A stretch of DNA of 64,000 nt, taken from positions 62,001 to 126,000 of the forward strand of contig OZ245999.1 of assembly GCA_965230265.1 (NCBI GenBank). Direction: 5' to 3'. This DNA comes from JAJFKX01 sp965230265 (GTDB lineage Bacteria; Pseudomonadota; Gammaproteobacteria; Xanthomonadales; Wenzhouxiangellaceae). Below are positions 50,976 through 59,586 of this stretch, in pieces. Positions within the stretch are counted from its first letter, which is position 1. The number at the start of each line of letters is the position of its first letter. The translations under genes and the position numbers were made by a program. Below the pieces are notes generated by a model that was not told the origin of the DNA, did not search any database, and saw only the letters and a list, made by a program, of their open reading frames with translations.

Positions 50976-52364
50976 ATGAATAAACCTAAATTACATATCA
51001 TTATATTGGCTGCAGGCCGCGGCCAGCGTATGCGCTCCCAATTGCCCAAGGTGCTGCAGCCGGTAGGCGGGCAGGCGATGTTGGCACATGTGTTACGTGT
51101 GGCTGAGCAATTGCCACATCAGGCGATTCACCTGGTCTATGGTCATGGTGGTGAATACTTGCGCGAAGTATTTGTAGATGAACCGGTTAATTGGATACAT
51201 CAGGCTGAACAACTGGGTACCGGGCACGCAGTAGCTCAGGCCATGCCCCATGTCCCCAACAATGCCCAGGTGTTGGTATTGATGGGAGATCAACCATTGA
51301 TCACGGTTGAAACCTTACAAATGTTGCTGGTCGCTGGTGGCGATCTGGCAATGTTGACCATGTGTCTTGATGATCCTGCAGGCTATGGCCGCATTGTGCG
51401 TGATGTTGATGGTGATTTTAAAAGCATTGTTGAGCATGCTGACGCCAGTCCAGCACAATTAGAGATTACGGAAGTCAATAGTGGTATTTATCGGTTTCCC
51501 GCCGAGCAGCTGAAGCAATGGCTGCAAAAACTGGATAGCAGCAATGCTGCGGGAGAAAATTATCTGACCGATGTACTGGCAATGGCGATCGAAGATGGGC
51601 AGCGGGTAAAAACTTGCCAAATTGATGACCCTCAGGAACTGCTGGGTGCTAACGATAAGCAACAGCTGGCAAGACTGGAACGGGTTTATCAACAGCGTCA
51701 CGTCAACAATCTAATGATTGATGGAGTGACTGTGGCTGACCCGGCAAGGGTGGACATCCGTGGCAAGGTTGAGGTTGGCCGGGATGTTTCGTTGGATATC
51801 AACACGGTTCTGATCGGGGATAACTTTCTTGGTGATGGTGTGGTGATTGGTCCCGGGTGCGTGTTGGAAAACTGTCGTTTGGCAGCAGGCACGCAGGTTC
51901 TGTCGCATTGTGTATTACAAGGTGTAGTGACAGAAGGGCCATGTAGCATTGGTCCATTCGCGCGCTTGCGTTCAGGAACGGTTTTGGCTTCAGGCGTTAA
52001 AGTCGGTAACTTCGTAGAAACCAAAAAAGCCATGCTCGGAGCCAATACCAAAGCCAGTCATTTGAGCTATCTCGGTGATGCTGTGATCGGTGCGAATGTG
52101 AACATCGGCGCTGGTACCATCACCTGTAACTATGATGGTGTGAATAAGTTTCAGACCAGTATCGCCGATGGGGTTTTTATTGGCTCAGATACACAGCTGA
52201 TTGCACCGGTGAGCATTGGCGAAGGCGCATTTATTGGTGCAGGCTCTACCATTACCAAAAATGCTCCAGCAGGCAAGCTGACCTTGACCCGCACCCGCCA
52301 AAGTACCTTAGAGCATTGGAAACCACCCAGCAAAGTCATCAAAAATCCGCAGGAGAAAAACTGA
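50976..52364 (+). CDS. glmU: Bifunctional UDP-N-acetylglucosamine pyrophosphorylase / glucosamine-1-phosphate acetyltransferase GlmU
   Basis: Enzyme of 462 residues that makes UDP-GlcNAc for peptidoglycan and lipopolysaccharide. The N-terminal uridylyltransferase opens IIILAAGRGQRMRSQLPKVL, then EQLGTGHAVAQAMP and LVLMGDQPLI. The C-terminal acetyltransferase is a left-handed beta-helix with hexapeptide repeats (VIGPGCVLENCRLAAG, VKVGNFVETKKAMLG) and the catalytic region ASHLSYLGDAVIGANVNIGAGTITCNYDG. All expected blocks are present. glmS begins one base after its stop, preceded by AGGAG, so the two form an operon. The start has a TATAAT just upstream but no strong ribosome site. Confidence 0.97.
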   Translation: MNKPKLHIIILAAGRGQRMRSQLPKVLQPVGGQAMLAHVLRVAEQLPHQAIHLVYGHGGEYLREVFVDEPVNWIHQAEQLGTGHAVAQAMPHVPNNAQVLVLMGDQPLITVETLQMLLVAGGDLAMLTMCLDDPAGYGRIVRDVDGDFKSIVEHADASPAQLEITEVNSGIYRFPAEQLKQWLQKLDSSNAAGENYLTDVLAMAIEDGQRVKTCQIDDPQELLGANDKQQLARLERVYQQRHVNNLMIDGVTVADPARVDIRGKVEVGRDVSLDINTVLIGDNFLGDGVVIGPGCVLENCRLAAGTQVLSHCVLQGVVTEGPCSIGPFARLRSGTVLASGVKVGNFVETKKAMLGANTKASHLSYLGDAVIGANVNIGAGTITCNYDGVNKFQTSIADGVFIGSDTQLIAPVSIGEGAFIGAGSTITKNAPAGKLTLTRTRQSTLEHWKPPSKVIKNPQEKN

Positions 52365-52365
52365 T

Positions 52366-54195
52366 ATGTGTGGCATCGTAGCGGCCAGCTCCCGGCGGGA
52401 TGTGAGCCAGATTCTTTTGTCTGGCTTGCAGGCATTGGAGTACCGTGGTTATGACTCTGCCGGGGTGGCGTTAATCAATAATCAACAATTGCTTCGTCAT
52501 CGTACCGAAGGCAAAGTTGCTGCTTTGGCTGCGTTATGTGCACAGCAACCGATCCAGGGTGAATGCGGTATTGCTCATACCCGCTGGGCCACACATGGTG
52601 CACCAACCACTGGCAATGCGCACCCGCACCTGGTTGCCGAGCATCTGGCCATCGTCCACAACGGCATTATTGAAAATTATGCTGAGCTGCGTGAACAGTT
52701 GCAGGCCGATGGTTACCGCTTTAATTCGCAGACTGACACCGAGGTGGTTGCCTGGAAAATTGCACAAAAAATGCAGCAAGGCTTACCGCTTATCCAGGCA
52801 CTTCAGCAAACCCTTCCAGAGCTTCAGGGAGCCTATTCTCTGGCGGTGGTCTCTGCTCAAGAACCCGGTGTCATTGTTGGTGCAAGGCAGGGCAGTCCGC
52901 TGGTATTGGGGATTGGCTTTGACGAAAACTTTTTAGCCTCTGATGTCTACGCATTATTGCCTGTCACCAATCGTTTTGTTTATTTGGAAGAAGGCGAAAG
53001 CGTTCGTCTGACCGCTGCCGACTGGCAGGTTTTTGATGCGCGGCATGTCGCTGTAGATCGAGCACCCAAAGCGTCCAACCTGAGCCTGGCCAGTACCGAC
53101 CGCGGCAAGTATCGCCATTTTATGCAAAAGGAGATATTCGAACAGCACGAAGCGGTGCTGCGTACTTTGGAAGGCCGTTTGACGGATACGGGCCTGGTGC
53201 CAGGTTTATTGGGTCCCACCACCAATGAGTTGCTGGCAAAAGTACAGCAGGTACACATTATTGCCTGTGGTACCAGCTATCACGCTGGATTAATCGCTCG
53301 CTATCAAATTGAGCAAAAAGCAGGTATTCCCTGCATGGCCGAAGTGGCCAGTGAATATCGCTATCGACAACCAGTGGTGCCTGACAACACGCTGTTTATA
53401 GCGATTTCTCAGTCCGGTGAAACAGCCGACACGCTGGCGGCACTGCAACAGGCACAGCAGGCCGGTTATTTGGCCAGTATTGCGGTTTGCAATGTGCCGG
53501 AAAGCTCGTTGGTTCGCGCCGCAGATTTATCACTAATGACTCGTGCCGGCCCGGAAATCGGTGTGGCATCCACCAAGGCATTCACTACTCAGCTGACCGC
53601 ATTGCAGTTAATTTTGCTGGCACTGTTGGAGGCCCATGACAGCGGTCAGGCATTATGCACTGATATTGCCCGGCAATTGCATGAGTTACCGCACCAGATT
53701 CAACAGGCACTGTCGCTGGATCAGCAAATCGCTCAATTGGCCGAACGCTTCAGTGAAAAACATCATGCGCTGTTTCTGGGCCGAGGCAGTCATTATCCGG
53801 TGGCGATGGAAGGTGCGCTCAAGCTTAAAGAAATTTCCTATATTCATGCTGAAGCCTATCCTGCAGGCGAGTTGAAACATGGTCCGCTAGCACTGGTGGA
53901 TGCAGATATGCCTGTGGTCGCAGTTGCACCTAACGATGAGTTGCTGGGCAAGCTGCAATCCAACCTGGAAGAAGTCCGTGCACGTGGTGGTGATCTGTTG
54001 GTAATGGCCGATCATCACATCAGCCAAAGCCTGGTCGGACATGCCACGGTGGTAGAGGTGGAAACCGGCGGCAATGGTCTGGCACCGATTGTATTGAGTA
54101 TTCCACTGCAGCTATTGGCTTATCATGTCGCTGTGTTGAAAGGGACTGACGTGGATCAGCCGCGTAATTTAGCGAAATCGGTTACAGTGGAGTAG
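52366..54195 (+). CDS. glmS: Glutamine-fructose-6-phosphate aminotransferase GlmS
   Basis: Enzyme of 609 residues that makes glucosamine-6-phosphate from fructose-6-phosphate and glutamine. After Met removal the catalytic Cys1 of the glutaminase domain is exposed (MCGIVAAS). TRWATHGAPTTGNAHPH and NGIIENYAELREQL are the conserved N-terminal blocks. Two SIS isomerase domains follow (HIIACGTSYHAGLIARYQIE and FLGRGSHYPVAMEGALKLKE). The C-terminus VDQPRNLAKSVTVE is the usual end that closes the sugar site. It is downstream of glmU with one base between them, giving consecutive steps towards UDP-GlcNAc. No ribozyme is expected in this phylum and none is seen. Confidence 0.97.
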   Translation: MCGIVAASSRRDVSQILLSGLQALEYRGYDSAGVALINNQQLLRHRTEGKVAALAALCAQQPIQGECGIAHTRWATHGAPTTGNAHPHLVAEHLAIVHNGIIENYAELREQLQADGYRFNSQTDTEVVAWKIAQKMQQGLPLIQALQQTLPELQGAYSLAVVSAQEPGVIVGARQGSPLVLGIGFDENFLASDVYALLPVTNRFVYLEEGESVRLTAADWQVFDARHVAVDRAPKASNLSLASTDRGKYRHFMQKEIFEQHEAVLRTLEGRLTDTGLVPGLLGPTTNELLAKVQQVHIIACGTSYHAGLIARYQIEQKAGIPCMAEVASEYRYRQPVVPDNTLFIAISQSGETADTLAALQQAQQAGYLASIAVCNVPESSLVRAADLSLMTRAGPEIGVASTKAFTTQLTALQLILLALLEAHDSGQALCTDIARQLHELPHQIQQALSLDQQIAQLAERFSEKHHALFLGRGSHYPVAMEGALKLKEISYIHAEAYPAGELKHGPLALVDADMPVVAVAPNDELLGKLQSNLEEVRARGGDLLVMADHHISQSLVGHATVVEVETGGNGLAPIVLSIPLQLLAYHVAVLKGTDVDQPRNLAKSVTVE

Positions 54196-54275
54196 GTCGG
54201 GTTAGTGCATTGGTTCATAAGCCAACATCCACAACAAAATCATGATGATTTCGTTCCAGTATTGTCAATTGGCTT

Positions 54276-54303
54276 GTCGGCTTACGCCTGTGCTTAAGCC
54301 GAC
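54276..54303. repeat. Inverted repeat GTCGGCTTA/TAAGCCGAC
   Basis: A perfect 9-bp stem with a 10-base loop (CGCCTGTGCT) lies about 80 bp after glmS. It has no T-run. A related GTAGGTCGGGTTAG motif occurs directly at the glmS stop (54192 onward). The pattern resembles degenerate REP-like palindromes common after gammaproteobacterial genes. Confidence 0.5.
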
Positions 54304-54407
54304 CTGCTGTAATCGGGATAAGTATGACTCTGGCGAAATTGTTCACAGTCGAGTAATCTATGGGTATTGCAGGGGCTGATTAATCAGCCAATCAACAGGA
54401 ATAATTT

Positions 54408-54815
54408 ATGAAAAGACGCCATCGCGCCGAAGACGAAGCCGAGATTAACATCACACCGATGCTCGATATCGTGTTCATTATGTTGATTTTCTTCATTGTG
54501 ACCACTTCATTCGTTAAAGAACGTGGTTTGGACATCTCGCGGCCACAGAAAACCTCTGAGCCACCGCCACCTGATTTGGATAACCTGCCAATTGTGGTCA
54601 GAATTAATCACACCAGTGTGATTACCATTAATGATCGTGAGGTGGATTTGGCAGCGATGCGCGCCAATCTGGAGCGCGAAAATGCGATCCGTCCTGAAGC
54701 ACCATTAATCATTGCCGCACATCCGGATTCGGAAACCGAAGCTTTGGTGACTGTGTTGGATGCTGCCAATATTGTAGGGATTACTGCGGTGAGTGTGGCA
54801 ACGACAGAAGGCTGA
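54408..54815 (+). CDS. exbD: ExbD/TolR family biopolymer transport protein
   Basis: Protein of 135 residues with one transmembrane helix near the N-terminus. INITPMLDIVFIMLIFFIVT contains the conserved Asp in the membrane helix (P-M-L-D) that conducts protons in ExbB-ExbD complexes, and the periplasmic part (about 45-135) has the ExbD fold (IVVRINHTSVITINDREVDL, IIAAHPDSETEALVTVLDA). ExbD works with ExbB and TonB to power outer-membrane receptors. No exbB, tonB or receptor lies within the window, so it is an orphan copy. The start ATG lies 10 bases after AGGAAT. A possible terminator lies 80 bp downstream. Confidence 0.9.
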   Translation: MKRRHRAEDEAEINITPMLDIVFIMLIFFIVTTSFVKERGLDISRPQKTSEPPPPDLDNLPIVVRINHTSVITINDREVDLAAMRANLERENAIRPEAPLIIAAHPDSETEALVTVLDAANIVGITAVSVATTEG

Positions 54816-54895
54816 CGAGGCCAAACAAGAACAAAGACAGCCTCCGGTGCACACTGGGTGTTTCTACTGGCTGCGATATAATAGTTAATGAGTCA

Positions 54896-54921
54896 CCGGC
54901 CCTGTCGGGGTCGGCTTTTAT
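54896..54921 (+). terminator. Possible terminator after exbD
   Basis: CCGGCCC pairs with GGGGTCGG (7 bp including one G-U, TGTC loop), followed by CTTTTATT. It lies about 80 bp after the exbD stop and before the DUF4282 gene. Confidence 0.5.
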
Positions 54922-54982
54922 TCGGCAATAAGCCGTAAACCAAATGCCCGAGTACAGGGCGTAACTTTCCGGGGATATTTTT

Positions 54983-55249
54983 ATGTCAGAGCAAAACTTC
55001 TTTACCAAACTACTCTCTTTTGACGATATGATCACGCCATCGATCATCAAGATCATCTACTACATAGGCATGGTTGGTGCTGTCCTAGGGGGGATAGGGA
55101 TGGTTTTTCAAGGTGGTACGTCAACTTTTATCGGTCTGGTGTGGATTGTGTTCGGTCCGTTAATCGTCAGAGTGTATTGTGAATTGTTGATTGTGATGTT
55201 CAAGATCTATCAATGTCTTAAAGAGATGAATGAACGCGGCAAAATGTAG
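54983..55249 (+). CDS. DUF4282 small membrane protein
   Basis: An 88-residue protein with two transmembrane segments (IIKIIYYIGMVGAVLGGIGMVF and FIGLVWIVFGPLIVRVYCELLIV). The N-terminus MSEQNFFTKLLSFDDMITPS and the E-L-L-I-V-x-F-K-I end are typical of DUF4282. The function is unknown; members occur widely in actinobacteria and proteobacteria. It sits between two terminators and so is probably monocistronic. Confidence 0.85.
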   Translation: MSEQNFFTKLLSFDDMITPSIIKIIYYIGMVGAVLGGIGMVFQGGTSTFIGLVWIVFGPLIVRVYCELLIVMFKIYQCLKEMNERGKM

Positions 55250-55267
55250 TCGTGTTACCAGTGTCTG

Positions 55268-55295
55268 AAAAAGCCCGCAATTGCGGGCTTTTTTT
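55268..55295. terminator. Bidirectional rho-independent terminator after DUF4282
   Basis: AAAAAGCCCGCAA joined directly to TTGCGGGCTTTTTTT forms a perfect palindrome with A and T runs on both sides. It lies 19 bp after the DUF4282 stop. Confidence 0.9.
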
Positions 55296-55494
55296 GTGGG
55301 TCAGGGCTTTAAACAGTCGACAACTTCTCTACAAACCTGCAAAGACATTGTCATATAGCCATAGTATTATAGTTAGCTGTTGCATCTGTCCGACCAGAGA
55401 GGGCTCGGAACAGATATTTTGAGTATTTCAACCAAAACATGCACTACCTCAGATGGTAAAGCCTGCTATACCAGCCAATCTGCTGGGTTTTGTT

Positions 55495-55549
55495 TAGCCG
55501 GCAAAACCAAAGGGGATAAAGCCGGGGCGGCGAGCACGGGTTACCGTCG
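55495..55549 (+). promoter_or_regulatory. Candidate cyclic di-GMP-I (GEMM)-like RNA in the leader of the nuclease gene
   Basis: The leader contains, in order, GGCAAAACC, GGGATAAAGCC and GCACGGGTTACCG. The classic GEMM-I RNA has GGCAAACC, GGGACGCAAAGCC and GCGGGGUUACCG in the same order, so the core resembles a shortened relative. The usual P2 hairpin with a GNRA loop is reduced here to CC-AAAG-GG, and the bases CGC of the core are missing, which is unusual. Directly upstream, GGTTTTG (55486-55492) pairs with CAAAACC (55502-55508), giving a competing hairpin. A larger hairpin (ATCTGTCCGA with TCGGAACAGAT) is at 55384-55415. This is a pattern match only. Confidence 0.35.
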
Positions 55550-55579
55550 TTTTTAATCAATCAATTCAGAGAATATGGA

Positions 55580-58500
55580 ATGTTAAAACAATCTTTTAAT
55601 CTTTTAGCGCTGTTGATCTGGGGTCTGTATTCAGCAATGGCGTACGGCCAGACCTCGGTGTTTATTAACGAACTCCATTATGACAACGGCGGCACAGATG
55701 CCGGTGAGGCGGTAGAAGTTGCTGGGCAGGCTGGTACCGATCTGAGTGGTTGGAGCATTGAACTTTACAATGGCAATGGCGGTGCTTTGTACAGCACCAT
55801 CAACCTAGGTGGCTCGATCCCTGATTTGTGTAGTGGTTTTGGTGTGGTGTCGATGGCTCAGGCTGGCATTCAAAACGGGGCACCGGATGGGCTTGCTCTG
55901 ATCGATAACATGGGTGCAGTGATTCAGTTTCTCAGTTATGAGGGTAGCTTCACTGCGACCAGCGGGGCAGCCAGTGGCATGACCAGTGTTGATATTGGTG
56001 TTTCTGAAAATGGTGGTACAGCGATTGGTCAGTCCCTGCAGTTAACCGGAACCGGTACGTTTGCCGAAGACTTCACCTGGGTTAATCCAACGGACGATAG
56101 TTTTGGCGACTGCAATACCGGCCAGACATTTGTCGGTGGTGGTCCTGTCGAGCCTGTTATCAATGAGTTTGTTTTTAATCATGTAGGAACCGATACCAAT
56201 GAATATATCGAGGTATTGGGTTCACCCAGTACTGATATTTCGACTTTCACCGTATTGGTGATCGAAGGCGATGACAGTGGCGCTCCAACAGATTCCGGTG
56301 TTATTGATGTTGTATTTGCTCTGACCACTACCGATGCCAATGGCTTTTTCAGCACAGGGTTTCTGAACGATGTTTTGGAAGAAGGGACACAGACGTTATT
56401 GCTGGTAGAGAATTTCACCGGTGCTGCTGGTGATGATTTGGATACCGATGATGATGGTGTGTTGGACCTGACACCCTGGGGGCGGATAGTGGATGACGTT
56501 GCGGTTACTGATGGAGGGGTGATGGATACGGTTTATTCTGCTGTGGTACTGGATGCGGCTTTTGATGGCGGCGTTGCTGATGTGGGTGGAGCATCTCGTA
56601 TTCCTAATGGTTCGGATACTGACAGTACATCCGATTGGGTACGTAATGATTTTGACGGTGCTGGTATTCCAGCCCTTGACCCTGGCACACCAGAGTTGGG
56701 CGAAGCGGTCAACACGCCAGCAGCAGTTAATGCGCCAGTGGATCAAAGCACACTGCCCTTTATGTGTGGTGCACCAGCCAGCCTGATTCATGATGTTCAA
56801 GGGCCTGGTTTTGCCTCGCCGGTGGAAGGACAGGTTGTTGATATCGAAGCTGTAGTGGTTGGTGATTTTCTGAATGGTATAGCCGGAGAGTTAGGCGGTT
56901 ATTTTGTTCAGGAGGAAGATTCAGATATTGATGCAGATCCACTAACCTCGGAAGGTATATTCGTGTTTGCTCCGGACAATATGGAGATCGTCAATATCGG
57001 TGATGTGATCCGGGTGCGCGGTACTGTGGATGAATTCTTTGAAATGACAGAAATTGTTGATGTGACCAACTTGGCAGTATGTGCAGGGGCCTCGAGAGGC
57101 GATGAAATCGCCACGCCTGCGACACTGACCCTGCCGATTGCCGATCCATTAGACCTGGAAGCGATTGAAGCTATGAGCGTGGTGTTACCGCAGACGTTAA
57201 CGGTAACCGATAGTTTTACGCTGGTACAGTTTGGTGAGTTTCAGCTTTCCAACGGCCGCCTGTTCACGCCAACCCAGATCGTTATGCCGGGTGTGGATGC
57301 CAATAACCAGCAGGCCGCTAACGATTTGAACCGAATTCTGGTCGATGATGGCCGTGGCGGTGCTAACCAGATGCCGTTTGTGGTTGGACGCGATGATATC
57401 AATCCTTTGAATGCCAACAATCCGATTCGCAATGGTTATGCGGTCACCGGTTTAACAGGCGTGATGTTCTTTAGCTTCGGTGATTACAAGGTTGAACCGA
57501 CTATACCATTGGTATTTGACGAAACAGCCAATCCACGCACCCCGGCACCAGAGCTGGAAGACACGCCGTTAAGAATAGGCAGTGCCAATGTTTTGAACTT
57601 TTTCAGCACCCTCGATCAGGGGGGCAATACTTGTGGCCCCAATAATTTGGGCTGTCGTGGCGCCGATACGGCTTCTGAACTGGTACGCCAGACCGATAAA
57701 ATTGTGGCCAATATTCTGGCTATGGATGTTGAAATTGCCGGGGTGATTGAAGTAGAAAATAATGTTGGCACATCGTTGCAATTACTGGTGGACAGTTTAA
57801 ATGCGGCTACTGCTGCAGGCACCTGGGACTTTATCGCCAATGGCACACAAGGCACCGATGCCATCAAGGTTGGTTTGATCTATCAGCCTGCAGCGGTAAC
57901 GCCAGTGGGTAATTTTGCGATTTTAGATATGTCAGTGGATCCACGTTTTGTCGATTTAGGTAATCGTCCAGTACTGGCGCAGACATTTATGGACAACAAT
58001 GGTGAGCAGTTGACTGTAGCGGTTAATCACTTGCGTTCCAAGGGTTGTGGCAGTAGTGCAACAGGTTTGAATATGGATCAGGGAGATGGCCAGGGTTGCC
58101 ACAATGAAACCCGTCGTCAGGCAGTCATGGCACTGATTGACTGGATAGCCACCGATCCGACCAGCAGCGGAGATCCGGATTTTCTGCTGATTGGTGATTT
58201 CAATGCTTATGCCATGGAAGACCCCATTCGTTTGATGACTGATGCTGGTTTTGTCGACTTGGGTAATGAGTTTGAGAATGATGCCTATTCGTTCACTTTC
58301 TTCGGCCAGTCTGGAACACTGGATTTTGCCCTGGCATCATCTGAGTTATCGGCGCAGGTGTTGGATACCACTTATTGGAGCAGCAATGCGGATGAGCTAC
58401 CGGTGTTTGATTACAACGAAGAAAATCTGGGCGGTGCCGATGGTCTGCCCAGGCCAGCAGACTTCTACCAGCCAGATGCTTTCCGTGCTGCTGATCATGA

Positions 58501-58900
58501 TCCGGTGATTGTTTCGCTGGTACTGGGGGCGGGCATTGTCGATGTGACCAACCCACAGACCATGCTGGAAGTCGACCGCACTTTCGCGCTGGCTGATGGT
58601 ATGGATGTGGTCCAGGTGATGGTTCAGTTGGTTAGTGCTGATGGCACAACATTGCCAAATGTTGCCGTGGATATTGGAGCAACAGGTAGTGCAGTATTGG
58701 GCCAAACCAGCGGCATAACTGACGCCAATGGTCAATTCATAACATCGCTGACCAATACTGTGATCGAAAGCGTGACGGTTTCCGGTCAGTTTGACTTAAA
58801 TGGTGATGGTGTACCGGAAACCAATATTGTCAATGGTTTCCCAAGAGTCGTCAGCTTTGAAGATGACGAAGATTTTATTTTTGCAGACAGCTTCGAATAA
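55580..58900 (+). CDS. ExeM/NucH family extracellular nuclease
   Basis: Large 1106-residue secreted nuclease. Signal peptide MLKQSFNLLALLIWGLYSAMAYGQ. Residues about 26-190 form a lamin-tail-like domain (VFINELHYDNGGTDAGEAVE), and a second similar segment starts near 195 (EPVINEFVFNHVGTDTNEYI). An OB-like strand region follows (ASPVEGQVVDIEAVVVGDF). From about 660 to 975 lies the endonuclease/exonuclease/phosphatase domain: RIGSANVLNFFSTL, IVANILAMDVEIAGVIEVEN, LTVAVNHLRSKGCG, FLLIGDFNAYAMEDPI and AADHDPVIVSLVL supply the Asn, Glu, His and Asp catalytic set. A beta domain (980-1090) precedes the tail FEDDEDFIFADSFE. It degrades extracellular DNA or RNA. A leader RNA and a strong terminator bracket it. 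Confidence 0.9.
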   Translation: MLKQSFNLLALLIWGLYSAMAYGQTSVFINELHYDNGGTDAGEAVEVAGQAGTDLSGWSIELYNGNGGALYSTINLGGSIPDLCSGFGVVSMAQAGIQNGAPDGLALIDNMGAVIQFLSYEGSFTATSGAASGMTSVDIGVSENGGTAIGQSLQLTGTGTFAEDFTWVNPTDDSFGDCNTGQTFVGGGPVEPVINEFVFNHVGTDTNEYIEVLGSPSTDISTFTVLVIEGDDSGAPTDSGVIDVVFALTTTDANGFFSTGFLNDVLEEGTQTLLLVENFTGAAGDDLDTDDDGVLDLTPWGRIVDDVAVTDGGVMDTVYSAVVLDAAFDGGVADVGGASRIPNGSDTDSTSDWVRNDFDGAGIPALDPGTPELGEAVNTPAAVNAPVDQSTLPFMCGAPASLIHDVQGPGFASPVEGQVVDIEAVVVGDFLNGIAGELGGYFVQEEDSDIDADPLTSEGIFVFAPDNMEIVNIGDVIRVRGTVDEFFEMTEIVDVTNLAVCAGASRGDEIATPATLTLPIADPLDLEAIEAMSVVLPQTLTVTDSFTLVQFGEFQLSNGRLFTPTQIVMPGVDANNQQAANDLNRILVDDGRGGANQMPFVVGRDDINPLNANNPIRNGYAVTGLTGVMFFSFGDYKVEPTIPLVFDETANPRTPAPELEDTPLRIGSANVLNFFSTLDQGGNTCGPNNLGCRGADTASELVRQTDKIVANILAMDVEIAGVIEVENNVGTSLQLLVDSLNAATAAGTWDFIANGTQGTDAIKVGLIYQPAAVTPVGNFAILDMSVDPRFVDLGNRPVLAQTFMDNNGEQLTVAVNHLRSKGCGSSATGLNMDQGDGQGCHNETRRQAVMALIDWIATDPTSSGDPDFLLIGDFNAYAMEDPIRLMTDAGFVDLGNEFENDAYSFTFFGQSGTLDFALASSELSAQVLDTTYWSSNADELPVFDYNEENLGGADGLPRPADFYQPDAFRAADHDPVIVSLVLGAGIVDVTNPQTMLEVDRTFALADGMDVVQVMVQLVSADGTTLPNVAVDIGATGSAVLGQTSGITDANGQFITSLTNTVIESVTVSGQFDLNGDGVPETNIVNGFPRVVSFEDDEDFIFADSFE

Positions 58901-58925
58901 CGCTGCCTATCAAATTATTTTCAAC

Positions 58926-58951
58926 AAGCCGGGCAATTCCCGGCTTTTTTT
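58926..58951 (+). terminator. Rho-independent terminator after the nuclease gene
   Basis: AAGCCGGG/CCCGGCTT forms an 8-bp stem with a CAATT loop and is followed by at least five T. It begins 26 bp after the stop at 58900. Confidence 0.88.
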
Positions 58952-59078
58952 ATCTCAAACCGGTAAAAAGTTTTTCTGATTTTGATCGGGGGCACCTAAG
59001 CATTTGACTGCAATAGCACCGAAGTATCCGCTACACTGAATAACATTAAGGCCTTAATGTGGGTTGTTTGTGCGTACA

Positions 59079-59501
59079 ATGAAAATATCCAGGTTATCAA
59101 TTTTGATTTATGGAATTGCGCTGGCGGCTGGTGCATTGCTATTGCAGTGGTTGGATTATCAGTACACGATCAAGCGGTTTTCCACTGAAATCACATTGGT
59201 GATCATTGGCACTTTGTTTACTGCAGTGGGTATTTGGATTGGAAACCGCCTGACCCGAAAAAGGCCGGTTAAATCGTTTGAGAAGAACACCAGAGCGTTA
59301 ACTGCGCTGGGTATCAGCGATCGTGAAGAGCAGGTGTTGCAATTATTGGCTGAGGGACATTCCAATCAGGAAATTGCTGATTGCTTGTATATCTCACTTA
59401 ATACAGTCAAAACCCACCTTAACCATCTCTATCAAAAGTTGGAAGTATCACGCCGTACCCAGGCTGTCGAAAAAGCCAGATCGCTTCACCTGATCGGTTG
59501 A
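59079..59501 (+). CDS. Membrane-anchored LuxR-type transcriptional regulator
   Basis: Protein of 140 residues with two transmembrane segments at the N-terminus (LSILIYGIALAAGALLLQWL and ITLVIIGTLFTAVGIWIG) and a LuxR/FixJ-type helix-turn-helix at the C-terminus (ISDREEQVLQLLAEGHSNQE, then IADCLYISLNTVKTHLNHLY). No receiver domain is present, so it would sense its signal at the membrane. The ATG at 59079 is preferred over TTG 59064. It is 85 bp upstream of a DUF4199 membrane protein and a VOC protein; this three-gene order is found in other proteobacteria, so they probably form a regulon. Confidence 0.8.
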   Translation: MKISRLSILIYGIALAAGALLLQWLDYQYTIKRFSTEITLVIIGTLFTAVGIWIGNRLTRKRPVKSFEKNTRALTALGISDREEQVLQLLAEGHSNQEIADCLYISLNTVKTHLNHLYQKLEVSRRTQAVEKARSLHLIG

Positions 59502-59586
59502 ATTAGGCTAAATCAACCGTTTGGGTGATGTGTTTTTTGAATAGCACCGTTAATGTTGACCGCGACTTTTATCGAGAGACAAGCTT

